From Paenarthrobacter sp. GOM3 (GTDB lineage Bacteria; Actinomycetota; Actinomycetes; Actinomycetales; Micrococcaceae): a DNA stretch of 64,000 bases. Where the stretch lies: assembly GCF_018215265.2 (NCBI RefSeq), contig NZ_CP136562.1:3038001-3102000 (forward strand), given 5' to 3'. Shown here in pieces: positions 34,014-41,788 of this stretch. Positions within the stretch are counted from its first letter, which is position 1, and each line of letters starts with the position of its first letter. Under the pieces are notes generated by a model that was given only the letters and a program-made list of their open reading frames with translations, ran no database searches and had not been told where the DNA came from. A program made the position numbers and the translations under genes.

Positions 34014-34886
34014 ATGAGTAATTCAAGTGAACTTGGGGAGTTCCTTCGGGTCCGGCGGGCTGCCCTACAGCCAGAGGATGTCGGCCTCCTGAATTACGGC
34101 ATCCGCCGCGTACCGGGCCTACGCAGGGAAGAGTTGGCGATGCTGGCAGGCGTCAGCAACACCTACTACACCCGGCTGGAGCAGGGTCAGAGCACCAATG
34201 CCTCCGAAGCCGTCGTCGACGCCATCGCCCGTGCCCTCAACCTCAACAGCGACGAGCGTGCCCACCTGTTCAACCTAGCCAGGCCCAGGACCACCAAGCG
34301 CCGTACGTTGTCCAAACCGGACAAAGCCCGACCGGGAACGCTGCGACTGATCCAGTCGATGGCAGGCACCCCCGCCGTCGTTCTGGGCCGGCGCAGCGAA
34401 GTCTTGGCCTGGAACAGGATCGGCCACAGACTCGTCGCGGGCCACGTGGACTTTAACTCACCAGGGAACCCCGCAATCCGACCCAACATGACCAAAATGT
34501 TGTTCCTGGACCAGCACACCCGCGAACTTTATACCCGGTGGCGGGAAGAAGCCACCCGCGCAGTATCCTCCCTGCGACTTGTTGCCGGAAACTCCACCGA
34601 CGACCCCGAACTCGCCTCCCTGGTGGGCGAGCTGACCATGAACAGCGAAGAATTCGCCGGGATGTGGGCACGGCACCCTGTTGAGAACTGCATGTCAGGC
34701 CTGAAGTACATGCACCACCCTGAAGTCGGCGATCTGGAACTTAACTTCGAAGTCCTCACACCCCCTGACGACTCCGGGCATCGCATCCTGATGTATGCAG
34801 CCGACCCCGGCTCACCAGCCGCCGAAGCACTCCAGTTGCTGGCTTCCACCGATGCAAGGGTTTCCGAAACCGAGCATGCCAGATGA
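34014..34886 (+). CDS. XRE-family regulator with MmyB-like ligand-binding domain
   Basis: The 290-aa protein has an XRE helix-turn-helix (about 1-80: LGEFLRVRRAALQPEDVG, PGLRREELAMLAGVSNTYYTRLEQGQ) and a C-terminal MmyB-like PAS-related domain (about 105-275: GTPAVVLGRRSEVLAWN, FNSPGNPAIRPNMTKMLFLD, MWARHPVENCMSGLKYMHHPEVGDLEL). In characterised relatives this domain binds small hydrophobic or fatty-acid-like ligands. It overlaps the downstream aminotransferase gene by 4 bases (ATGA) and is divergent from the MFS gene, so it is likely the regulator of both. Confidence 0.93.
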   Translation: MSNSSELGEFLRVRRAALQPEDVGLLNYGIRRVPGLRREELAMLAGVSNTYYTRLEQGQSTNASEAVVDAIARALNLNSDERAHLFNLARPRTTKRRTLSKPDKARPGTLRLIQSMAGTPAVVLGRRSEVLAWNRIGHRLVAGHVDFNSPGNPAIRPNMTKMLFLDQHTRELYTRWREEATRAVSSLRLVAGNSTDDPELASLVGELTMNSEEFAGMWARHPVENCMSGLKYMHHPEVGDLELNFEVLTPPDDSGHRILMYAADPGSPAAEALQLLASTDARVSETEHAR

Positions 34887-35671
34887 CGGCTGACGCCATC
34901 CGGATCTGTATCGACGGGGTGGATATCGAGCACGGTGCCCTCACACAACTGGCTACGGTGAACTACGGACATTTCACGGCCATGCAGATCCGCGACGGTC
35001 AGGTGCGTGGCCTTGCCAAACACATCAAGCGGCTGCAGAACGCTCACACCGAACTCTTTGGAAATGTCGTCCACCCGGCAACCATTCTCGAACGGATCCA
35101 GCAGGCGGCATCCGCCGCTCCGAACTCCTACCTCAGAGTGACTCTCTTTGAAACCGAACCCGGCGAAGTCCATATAGTGACGGCAATCCGCGCCCCCGTC
35201 GACGCCCCGACGGCTGCCGTTGACCTCCTGCCAGTGACTTATCAGCGACCCGTGGCCCATATCAAGCATGTTGGGAGCTTTGGCCAGCTCTACCAGGGAC
35301 GGCGAGCCAGGGCAGACGGATTCCACGATGCCCTCCTGACGACTACAGCCGGGGAAATCTCCGAGACCAGCACCGCAAATATTGGCTTCATAGACTCAGA
35401 AGGCGACATAGTTTGGCCTTCAGCCAATGCCCTGCATGGCATCACTTGGCAACTCCTCGACGAGGCCTTCGCCACCAAGGGAATCAATTTCCGGACACGG
35501 CCTGTGACGCTGGGAGATCTGTCCAGATTTATCGGCTCGTTTGTTGCCAGCTCCTTGGGCGTCTCAGGGGTAGGCAAAATCGGCGGGATTGGATCCTACG
35601 ATGCGAATGCCGCACGGGAGGTCAGCAGGGTCTACGCCGCCATCCCGTGGGAACCCATCCACAGGGAGTGA
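34883..35671 (+). CDS. Class IV aminotransferase (PLP fold type IV, PabC/BCAT-like)
   Basis: Fold-type IV enzymes include branched-chain aminotransferases and aminodeoxychorismate lyase. The 262-aa protein has a candidate Schiff-base lysine K128 (PVAHIKHVGSF), the E161 region GEISETSTANIGFI, and HGITWQLLDEAF near the cofactor phosphate site. It is shorter than BCAT and the substrate cannot be assigned. The 4-base overlap with the XRE-MmyB gene is unusual for a metabolic PLP enzyme and suggests one regulatory unit. It is cytoplasmic. Confidence 0.82.
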   Translation: MTADAIRICIDGVDIEHGALTQLATVNYGHFTAMQIRDGQVRGLAKHIKRLQNAHTELFGNVVHPATILERIQQAASAAPNSYLRVTLFETEPGEVHIVTAIRAPVDAPTAAVDLLPVTYQRPVAHIKHVGSFGQLYQGRRARADGFHDALLTTTAGEISETSTANIGFIDSEGDIVWPSANALHGITWQLLDEAFATKGINFRTRPVTLGDLSRFIGSFVASSLGVSGVGKIGGIGSYDANAAREVSRVYAAIPWEPIHRE

Positions 35672-35713
35672 TGAGCCAAGAAGGTGCTATGAGACCAGCC
35701 AAGCGACACCCAC

Positions 35714-35965
35714 ATGTTTTCGGTTGACGACGCACCCTGCAGACCTGAAACTGAGCCCATGGCCAAAGAAGACGAGGGACAAGCCGTTGCTGCTGTGATC
35801 GGCAGGTTGGTGAACAAGTTCCCGAACGCTCCCCGACCCCTGGTCGAAGAAATTGTCAGCGAGGAATACAACGCACTCAATGACGGCCCGATCAGGGACT
35901 ACGTACCTGTGCTGATCGAAAGAGCAGCCAAGATCCGGCTCAAGGACTCTCTCAAAAGAACCTAA
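35714..35965 (+). CDS. Small three-helix-bundle protein (DUF3562-like)
   Basis: The 83-aa product contains AVAAVIGRLVNKFPNAPRPLVEEIVSEEYNALNDGPIRDYVPVLIERAAKIRL, matching the pattern of actinobacterial three-helix dimerisation proteins that are typically 60-80 aa long. ATG 35714 or ATG 35759 (MAKEDEG) could be the start; neither has a good ribosome-binding site. No function is known. It follows the class IV aminotransferase by 42 bases and has a hairpin after its stop. Confidence 0.7.
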   Translation: MFSVDDAPCRPETEPMAKEDEGQAVAAVIGRLVNKFPNAPRPLVEEIVSEEYNALNDGPIRDYVPVLIERAAKIRLKDSLKRT

Positions 35966-35986
35966 AAACACCACTATTTACCGAGC

Positions 35987-36008
35987 GGTTCCCGCCTGGC
36001 GGGACACC
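35987..36008 (+). terminator. Hairpin after the DUF3562 gene
   Basis: TCCCGCC (35990-35996) and GGCGGGA (35998-36004) form a near-perfect palindrome extended by GGT/ACC with one bulge. It begins 21 bases past the stop and probably ends the upstream transcript before the repeat-protein locus. Confidence 0.5.
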
Positions 36009-36079
36009 TTCGGGCCCATTTGTCTGCCTGACAGTCGGAGGCAAAGAGATTAGATGGGTGGAGGGTGATACCAATAATT

Positions 36080-36097
36080 TAGTAATCATGCTTACTA
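36080..36097. promoter_or_regulatory. Inverted repeat TAGTAA-N6-TTACTA upstream of the repeat-protein operon
   Basis: TAGTAA (36080-36085) and TTACTA (36092-36097) flank TCATGC, about 80 bases before the GTG start at 36175. The surrounding stretch (36070-36100) is the most AT-rich in this area and could hold the promoter. It is a candidate operator; no regulator gene is adjacent. Confidence 0.5.
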
Positions 36098-36174
36098 TTA
36101 GGCGTCGTTAGGCACGTCGGAGGGACACTGCTCACTGGGGGCAGCGGAACCCGTGCCGGAAATTGGAGCCAATC

Positions 36175-36924
36175 GTGAGTGCTGAATCCGCCACCAGCGG
36201 GCTGTCCGATGAGGAACTGATGGCGGAAGGTGCAACGCCGCTGCCCGACAAGGAGGTCGCCTCCGTCTTGGACTTGAACGCCGATCTCAACCTCGGCATT
36301 AGTGCCGCGGCCCCGATCGACCTCGGCGTCGCAGCCAACGCCAACGTTGCCGCCCCGATCGACGCAGCCGCCTCTGCCAACGTTCTGTCCTTCGGCTCCG
36401 AGTCCCAGGCCCTTGCTGACCAAGGCACCTTGATTACCCAGGGCGTCACCGGAGACGCTACCGCCCACTCAGTGCAGGACAGCGGCATTGACCAGGGCAC
36501 CGCTGCACCCGCGGACGGCAGTGGCACCGCCGCCACCACAGAACCGACGACGACGGACCCGGCCACCGCGGGTGCGACGCTTCCCGCTGAAACCAGCGAC
36601 GGCGCTCTTCCCGGCGGTGTGCTTCCGGCAGGAAGCACACCGGATCTTGGCGGGACCGCAGCTGGAGCTGCGGGCGCCCTGAATGGCAACCTGCTTAACG
36701 TCGACGTCAACCTCGATGCGAATGCCGGCATTGCCGCACCCATTAACGGCGCAGTGGCCGCCAACGCCAATGTTGCTGCCCCGATCGATGCTGCCGTGGG
36801 CGCCAACATCGGCTCGATCGACAGTAACGCGGTCGCGGTCGCCCAGCAGGATGCCATCATCAACCAGGACATCAACGGCAACGCCACGGCAGGGGCTGAG
36901 CAGCAGTCCACCATGAAGCAGTAA
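36175..36924 (+). CDS. Two-block Ala/Asn/Asp-rich repeat protein with RiPP-leader-like N-terminus
   Basis: I do not recognise a characterised family. GTG 36175 follows GGAG. The 249 residues contain no Cys, Arg, Trp or Tyr, and only one Phe, one His and two Lys, so the protein is strongly acidic. The N-terminus (LSDEELMAEGATPLPDKEVASVL, about 10-32) resembles RiPP precursor leaders, and there is no signal peptide. Block A (about 33-108) and block B (about 176-249) share the 13-mer AANANVAAPIDAA, then a Gln/Asp-rich stretch, separated by a Thr/Pro/Gly-rich linker. The next gene, a membrane zinc protease, begins 7 bases later. It may be its substrate, or a structural/exported repeat peptide. 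Confidence 0.8.
   Translation: MSAESATSGLSDEELMAEGATPLPDKEVASVLDLNADLNLGISAAAPIDLGVAANANVAAPIDAAASANVLSFGSESQALADQGTLITQGVTGDATAHSVQDSGIDQGTAAPADGSGTAATTEPTTTDPATAGATLPAETSDGALPGGVLPAGSTPDLGGTAAGAAGALNGNLLNVDVNLDANAGIAAPINGAVAANANVAAPIDAAVGANIGSIDSNAVAVAQQDAIINQDINGNATAGAEQQSTMKQ
36331..36370 (+). repeat. Copy A of a 40-bp internal repeat (encodes AANANVAAPIDAA)
   Basis: This 40-bp stretch and the one at 36757-36796 match at 35 of 40 positions. All five differences are third-codon-position changes that leave the 13-residue peptide identical. Confidence 0.85.
36757..36796 (+). repeat. Copy B of the 40-bp internal repeat
   Basis: This is the second copy of the 40-bp unit at 36331-36370. Adjacent codons in both blocks also encode similar residues (AAPI, APIDAA), so the repeat is wider at protein level. 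Confidence 0.85.
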
Positions 36925-36931
36925 CCAGTCC

Positions 36932-39373
36932 ATGACCAGCGTTCAAGACGGGCCGTCCATGCCGGACGGCCCGTCGACCCCTGCCCCGGCATCCGAATCC
37001 TCGGCGCACCCGGACATCCTGCCGCCGCCCGTGCTGGCCGACGGCGTCGAACTGATCGGCGAAACCAGAGGTTCCGGCTACAAGCAGGCCCCGTCACTCG
37101 TTCGGCGCGCCGACGGCCAGACAATCCAGTTGACCCGGCTGCTGTACGTGATCCTCGAAGCGGTGGACGGCTACCGCGGCCTGGAGGAGATCGCACAGCA
37201 TGCCAGGAGCGCCGTCGGCAAGGATGTCAGCGCCGCCAACGTGCGTACCCTGATCGACACCCAGCTGCTCCCGCTTGGTCTGCTGCGGCTGGCCGACGGC
37301 TCGCAGCCGCAGGTCCGCAAGGCCAACCCGCTCTTGGGCATGCGGTTTCGCTACTCCGTCACTGATCCGGAACGCACCCGAAAAATCACGGCTCCGTTCG
37401 CCGCGCTGTTCAACCCGCTGATCGTCATCGCCGTGACCGCGGCCTTCCTGGTCATCTGCTGGTGGGTGCTGATGGTTAAGGGGCTTGCTTCCGCCACGCA
37501 TGAGGCCTTCGCGAACCCCGGCCTGGTGCTGCTGATCCTCCTGGTCACGGTCCTGTCGGCGGGCTTCCACGAATTCGGCCATGCCGCCGCTGCCCGCCGC
37601 GGCGGCGCGACCCCCGGGGCCATGGGCGCCGGCCTGTACTTGATGTGGCCGGCCTTCTACACAGACGTCACCGACTCCTACCGGCTGGGCAGGGGCGGCC
37701 GGATCCGCACCGACCTGGGCGGCCTTTACTTCAACGCGATCGTGGCAGTAGCCATCATGGGCATCTGGTGGGCTACTGGCTTTGATGCACTGCTGCTGGT
37801 GGTCGTGACACAGATTCTGCAAATGGTCCGGCAACTGATGCCGATGGTCCGCTTCGACGGTTATCACATCCTCGCCGACGCCACCGGCGTCCCCGACCTC
37901 TTCCAACGAATCAAGCCAACGCTGCTCGCACTCATCCCTTGGCGCAAAACAGACCCACAGGCACAACTGCTCAAACCTTGGGCCCGCGCTGTCGTCACTA
38001 TCTGGGTCCTGGTCACAGTGCCCCTGCTGGTGTTCAGCCTGGCCACCATGGTGCTCACCCTGCCCCGCGTCGTCGGCACCGCCTGGGACCACGGCGAGAA
38101 ACAGCAAGCCGCCCTGGCTCACAGCCTGGCCGCCGGGGACCTGCCCGACGCCGCTGTGCGGGTGCTCGCTCTGGTGTGCATCGCCCTTCCAGTGGTGGGC
38201 ATCTTCTACATCCTGGTTCGCCTGGGCCGCCAGGCCATTACCGGCCTGTGGCAAAAAACCCAGGGCAAAACCTGGCAGCGAGCCGTCGCCATGGCCGCCG
38301 TCGCAGCCGTCACCGCCGGCCTCGTCTGGGCATGGTGGCCCAGCGCCGGGACATACCGTCCGGTCCAGCCCTACGAGAGCGGCACACTGACCGACGTCAC
38401 CACCACGATCTTCCCAACCTCAGCTGGTCATAACCTCAAACAAGGCCAAGCCGGAGGGACTGTGGCCCTTTGGCCACAAGATGCCCGCAAACCCACCAGG
38501 GACGAACCGCAGCTGAGCATGGTTCTGGTCCCCCACACCTCCTCGGCGACACCAACAGCCTCCGACACAACGACGCCGGCCCCGTCCTGGGTGTTTCCTT
38601 TCGACAAACCGCCAGCGCCCGACGACGGCGACAACCAAGCCCTCGCCGTCAACACCAAAGACGGATCCGTGGTCTACGACATCGCCTTCGCCCTGGTCTG
38701 GGCCGAAGACGGCAAGGACGTACTCAACTCCAACGAGGCTTACGCCTTCGCCAGCTGCAAAGACTGCGCCGCTATAGCTGTGGGCTTCCAGGTGGTCCTG
38801 ATCGTAGGACAAGCCAACGTAGTAGTCCCGGAAAATCTCTCCGCGGCGGCCAACTACAACTGCATCCGCTGCCTCACGTACGCACTTGCAAACCAGCTGG
38901 TCCTGACCCTTGACGGGCCACTAAGCGCCGACGGCATGGCCAAACTGAATGCGCTCTGGCAACAGATCGCCGAGTACGGCAGGAACCTGCAGAACGTACC
39001 GCTGTCCGAAATCCAAGGAAAGCTCGAAGGCTTTAAAAGACAGATCGTGGAGATCATCCAAACCGACCCCAGCACCACCTCACACGTAGCCGGGACCCCG
39101 ACACCAACGTCGTCAGCACCCCTCGGACCAACGCAGTCCACGGGCCCGCTCTCCACCCCAAATCCAGGGACAACCACACCAGCGTCCGGCGTCGAAACAG
39201 TGCCGCCGCCCGCACCAGCGGCTCCAACACCGGCACCGTATCCAACCCAGGCCACCGGCCCCGCCCAGCCGACCGCCGCCCCCACCGTCCCGGCACCCGG
39301 TCCAGCCCCCTCCGGCCCGGGCCTGCAAACAGCGGAGCCCGCACAGACACCAATCACCGCGCCCACACCATAG
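36932..39373 (+). CDS. Membrane zinc metalloprotease (M50-like peptide processing type) with PqqD-like N-terminus
   Basis: This 813-aa protein combines a PqqD-like winged-helix region (about 35-122: LIGETRGSGYKQAPSLVRR, LLYVILEAVDGYRGLEEIA), a zinc-peptidase core and an external C-terminus. Helices lie at about 160-182, 196-218, 266-298, 350-376, 407-430 and 450-468. The zinc site is HEFGH at 213-217, with D309 in RFDGYHILAD as likely third ligand, as in YydH-type putative peptide zinc metalloproteases. After the last helix, an external domain of about 240 residues has two CxxC pairs (C609/C612, C644/C647). The end is a Pro/Thr/Ala-rich, probably wall-spanning tail. It starts 7 bases after the repeat-protein gene. 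I infer maturation or export of that protein. Confidence 0.85.
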   Translation: MTSVQDGPSMPDGPSTPAPASESSAHPDILPPPVLADGVELIGETRGSGYKQAPSLVRRADGQTIQLTRLLYVILEAVDGYRGLEEIAQHARSAVGKDVSAANVRTLIDTQLLPLGLLRLADGSQPQVRKANPLLGMRFRYSVTDPERTRKITAPFAALFNPLIVIAVTAAFLVICWWVLMVKGLASATHEAFANPGLVLLILLVTVLSAGFHEFGHAAAARRGGATPGAMGAGLYLMWPAFYTDVTDSYRLGRGGRIRTDLGGLYFNAIVAVAIMGIWWATGFDALLLVVVTQILQMVRQLMPMVRFDGYHILADATGVPDLFQRIKPTLLALIPWRKTDPQAQLLKPWARAVVTIWVLVTVPLLVFSLATMVLTLPRVVGTAWDHGEKQQAALAHSLAAGDLPDAAVRVLALVCIALPVVGIFYILVRLGRQAITGLWQKTQGKTWQRAVAMAAVAAVTAGLVWAWWPSAGTYRPVQPYESGTLTDVTTTIFPTSAGHNLKQGQAGGTVALWPQDARKPTRDEPQLSMVLVPHTSSATPTASDTTTPAPSWVFPFDKPPAPDDGDNQALAVNTKDGSVVYDIAFALVWAEDGKDVLNSNEAYAFASCKDCAAIAVGFQVVLIVGQANVVVPENLSAAANYNCIRCLTYALANQLVLTLDGPLSADGMAKLNALWQQIAEYGRNLQNVPLSEIQGKLEGFKRQIVEIIQTDPSTTSHVAGTPTPTSSAPLGPTQSTGPLSTPNPGTTTPASGVETVPPPAPAAPTPAPYPTQATGPAQPTAAPTVPAPGPAPSGPGLQTAEPAQTPITAPTP

Positions 39374-39386
39374 CCCCCACCGGGTC

Positions 39387-39408
39387 GGCGCCCAGTATGA
39401 AGGGCGCC
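39387..39408. terminator. Hairpin after the zinc-protease gene
   Basis: GGCGCCC (39387-39393) pairs with GGGCGCC (39402-39408), a 7-bp stem with an 8-base loop. It starts 14 bases after the protease stop, between convergent genes. Confidence 0.65.
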
Positions 39409-39435
39409 CGTAAGTAACGCCTCGAAATGGCTTGA

Positions 39436-40218
39436 TCAGGCGTCGTCCCGGGCGGCTATCCAGACGGTCCAGTAGTCGATTTCCTCAATCGGCGCTTCGG
39501 CATGGACCCTGGCAGAAATGTAATCGATGAGGCGCTCGAGCTCCGGGCTAGAGAGCTCATGCAGAATGGACCGTCCCGTACGTGCCGCCAGGTCGTCGGA
39601 CAGTTCATCTATTGACGTGTAGGTGCGGCGCCTTTCGGCGAGCGTGTGTCGTTCAGGGTTGCTGAACCCAGCCGAGCGAAGATCGGCCTCCACCTGTTGT
39701 TCCTTAGGGCGGCGTGCTGCCTCGAAGTCAAGAAGGCGGGGGTAAAGCTCGAAGAAGTAGCCGCGGAGGTGTGTCGGGGATCCAGGTCGACGCACGTCCG
39801 TCATCGTCCGGTCCTGGATCATCAGACGCCCCGCCGGGCTAAGGATTCTTTTGGCTTCCCGGTAAGCGAGAACTGGATCGTTGAGGTGATGGACCAGTGC
39901 CCGCTGAAAGACCAGATCGGCTGAGTGATCCGCCAACCCGGTCGCGGTGGCATCTGCCACCAAAAACGTAAGGTCCGGCGACTCGTCGGCGCGTGTGACG
40001 GCATCTTCGATCATCTGGGCGGAGAAGTCGACGCCGACCACGGACTCAGCTCCGAGTTCGAGCCATGAGGTCGAATAGATCCCTCCACCGCATCCTATGT
40101 CCGCCACCCGCAGGCCTTGGGGATCGATCAGCGCGGTGATCCCTTGCGTCCACGTCTGGTCGGCAACGCGCAGGGCATAAGTATTGCGGTTGGCAGGGCT
40201 GGAGAAGTCGATGGGCAT
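39436..40218 (-). CDS. Class I SAM-dependent methyltransferase
   Basis: The 260-aa protein has motif I VADIGCGGGIYS (about 38-49), GVDFSAQMIEDA (acidic loop after strand 2), VADATATGLADHSADLVFQ and the LSPAGRLMIQD post-motif. It methylates an unknown small molecule. ATG 40218 is preceded by ACGGAG. Its promoter region is shared with the divergent marR gene. On the minus strand a TTGACG (-35) inside the MarR palindrome and TAGCGT (-10, 18-base spacing) form a reasonable promoter, so MarR probably represses it. Confidence 0.9.
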   Translation of the reverse strand: MPIDFSSPANRNTYALRVADQTWTQGITALIDPQGLRVADIGCGGGIYSTSWLELGAESVVGVDFSAQMIEDAVTRADESPDLTFLVADATATGLADHSADLVFQRALVHHLNDPVLAYREAKRILSPAGRLMIQDRTMTDVRRPGSPTHLRGYFFELYPRLLDFEAARRPKEQQVEADLRSAGFSNPERHTLAERRRTYTSIDELSDDLAARTGRSILHELSSPELERLIDYISARVHAEAPIEEIDYWTVWIAARDDA

Positions 40219-40272
40219 AGGGCGCTCCGTTCGAGACCGGTTTGGGTTACGAGTGTGACGCTACCCGCGTAA

Positions 40273-40292
40273 ATATCTTGACGTCAAGATAT
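40273..40292. promoter_or_regulatory. Perfect 20-bp palindrome, MarR operator
   Basis: ATATCTTGAC at 40273-40282 followed by GTCAAGATAT at 40283-40292 is a perfect palindrome centred between methyltransferase and marR. It overlaps the methyltransferase -35 (TTGACG on the minus strand) and the marR -10 (TATAAT, 40290-40295), placing one dimer on both promoters. Palindromes of this length and AT/TTGAC-type core are typical MarR sites. Confidence 0.8.
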
Positions 40293-40295
40293 AAT
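40290..40295 (+). promoter_or_regulatory. TATAAT -10 box of marR, leaderless start expected
   Basis: A consensus TATAAT lies seven bases before the GTG start at 40303, so transcription should begin at or beside the start codon. No -35 consensus is visible upstream at the usual spacing (around 40267-40272), which is common in actinobacteria. Confidence 0.55.
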
Positions 40296-40302
40296 CGGTG
40301 GT

Positions 40303-40806
40303 GTGAAAGCAACCCATGACTCCCCTGCCGACAGCGTCGACCTGCTCGTCGAGGGGTGGCAACGCGCTCTTCCCCAGGTCGATGCTTCTCCGCTTCAGAT
40401 TTTCAGCCGCATTGGCCGGATCGCGCAGCGTCTGGACGCCGCGCGCAGGGAAGCTTACGCACTGCACAATCTCCAGGGGTGGGAATTTGATGTCCTTTCC
40501 GCCCTGCGACGGTCGGACCCGCCCCATGAACTCACCCCGGGGGAACTGATTCAGCAGACCCTTGTCACTTCCGGCACGATGACCAACCGGGTGAACCGAC
40601 TGTTGGACAGATCTCTGGTAGAGAGGCGCGTCAGTGACCGTGATGGTCGGGTGGTCCTTGTGCGGCTCACCGGTAGTGGTCAAGCCATTGTCGAAGCGGC
40701 GTTCACCACGCTGATCGAGAAAGAACGGATGCTGATAGCCGACGTCCCTAGTCGTCATGAGGAGCTCATCGGACCCCTGCGGGCGATGCTTCTGGCCCTC
40801 GAGTAA
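40303..40806 (+). CDS. MarR-family transcriptional regulator
   Basis: The 167-aa protein has the winged-helix core: NLQGWEFDVLSALRRS, LTPGELIQQTLVTSGTMTNRVNRLLDRSLVERRVSDRDGRVVLVRLT (recognition helix and wing). It has an N-terminal helix of about 40 residues. GTG 40303 is probably the start of a leaderless message and lies 11 bases after the palindromic operator, so it should be autoregulated and should control the divergent methyltransferase. Confidence 0.93.
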   Translation: MKATHDSPADSVDLLVEGWQRALPQVDASPLQIFSRIGRIAQRLDAARREAYALHNLQGWEFDVLSALRRSDPPHELTPGELIQQTLVTSGTMTNRVNRLLDRSLVERRVSDRDGRVVLVRLTGSGQAIVEAAFTTLIEKERMLIADVPSRHEELIGPLRAMLLALE

Positions 40807-40870
40807 GGTCCGATGGGGTTGGAGACGCCAGCGGATGTAGCAGATTCCTGTGTTTATGGCCTGAAAACTG

Positions 40871-40943
40871 TGGAGCTAAGGAGATTCGAACTCCTGACCT
40901 CTTCGATGCGAACGAAGCGCTCTACCAACTGAGCTATAGCCCC
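40871..40943 (-). tRNA. tRNA-Ala (anticodon CGC)
   Basis: Read on the minus strand, GGGGCTA is the 5' acceptor arm, GCTCAGTTGGTAGAGC the D arm, CTTCG-TTCGCAT-CGAAG the anticodon arm with CGC at positions 34-36, and AGGAG-TTCGAAT-CTCCT the T arm. The 3' arm TAGCTCC plus discriminator A pairs with the 5' arm (one G-U). CCA is not encoded. CGC reads GCG, alanine. It lies downstream of the SDR gene. Confidence 0.95.
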
Positions 40944-40979
40944 TGGGCCGGGTATTGATGCCAGACCAGTGTCCCTAGG

Positions 40980-41780
40980 CTATAAAGTTTCCCCGCGCTT
41001 TTCCAACCACGACACGAACGTCTCGGTCCCAACCTTTTGCTCTGGGACCAGGTTGTAGCCTGCACGCAGGTAAGCGCCCATCGGTCCCGGCAACGGCAGC
41101 CCGATGATCTTTCCACGTGCGCCCGTGACACGTTTCCAATCTTCGGCCAGTTGCCTCATGGTCAGCACCTCCGGACCGCCCACAGTGCGGATGTTGTGTG
41201 ATGTGGAATCGTGCCCAGCCATTGCCGCTTCCAGCAGGGAGGCAGCGGCATCCGCCGGCGAGATGGTCTGGAACCTGGCCCCCGTGAAAGTGGGAATGAG
41301 CCCTAGTCGCGCGCCGGTGGCGAAGATGATCGCTACGAGGCTGTGGAACTGTGTGGCCCTGACCACGATGCTCTGCAACGGCGACCCCGCGTACACACGC
41401 TCCTTGTCGGCCTTGGAGACATAATACGAATAATTGCTCAGGTCACAGTTAATAATGGAGAGCGCCACAACCCTGGCCACCCCGGCCAGGTGGGCGGCCT
41501 CGACGAGGCGAGCACCGCCGTCGGCGAACTGCTTTTTGGCTTTGCCAAACTGTCCCTCAAGGCAATCAATAACGACGTCGGCACCCGCCAGGGCGGCAGC
41601 CAGCCCTTCGCCCGTGGTGACGTCGGCCGCGAAGTAGGTGGCGCCGTCGAGACGCTTCTCCGAACCCGCGGCTGGCACATGGCGGCTCAGCACGGACACC
41701 GCGTGTCCCGCAGCTAGGGCGAGCCGGACCACCTCACGGCCAACCTGGCCGGTGCCCCCTGCTACGCAGATGCTGGTCAT
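40980..41780 (-). CDS. NAD(P)-binding atypical SDR (NmrA/YwnB-like)
   Basis: The 266-aa protein has the dinucleotide-binding motif VAGGTGQVGREVVRLAL (about 6-22), an ADVTTGEGLAAALAGADVVIDCLEG segment and a C-terminal substrate-like region. The YxxxK of true SDR enzymes appears as YYVSK, so redox activity is possible but not certain. It begins at ATG 41780, 8 bases after the sepX stop, so the two are probably co-transcribed. The tRNA-Ala gene lies after its stop. Confidence 0.85.
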   Translation of the reverse strand: MTSICVAGGTGQVGREVVRLALAAGHAVSVLSRHVPAAGSEKRLDGATYFAADVTTGEGLAAALAGADVVIDCLEGQFGKAKKQFADGGARLVEAAHLAGVARVVALSIINCDLSNYSYYVSKADKERVYAGSPLQSIVVRATQFHSLVAIIFATGARLGLIPTFTGARFQTISPADAAASLLEAAMAGHDSTSHNIRTVGGPEVLTMRQLAEDWKRVTGARGKIIGLPLPGPMGAYLRAGYNLVPEQKVGTETFVSWLEKRGETL

Positions 41781-41788
41781 GAAGGCTG

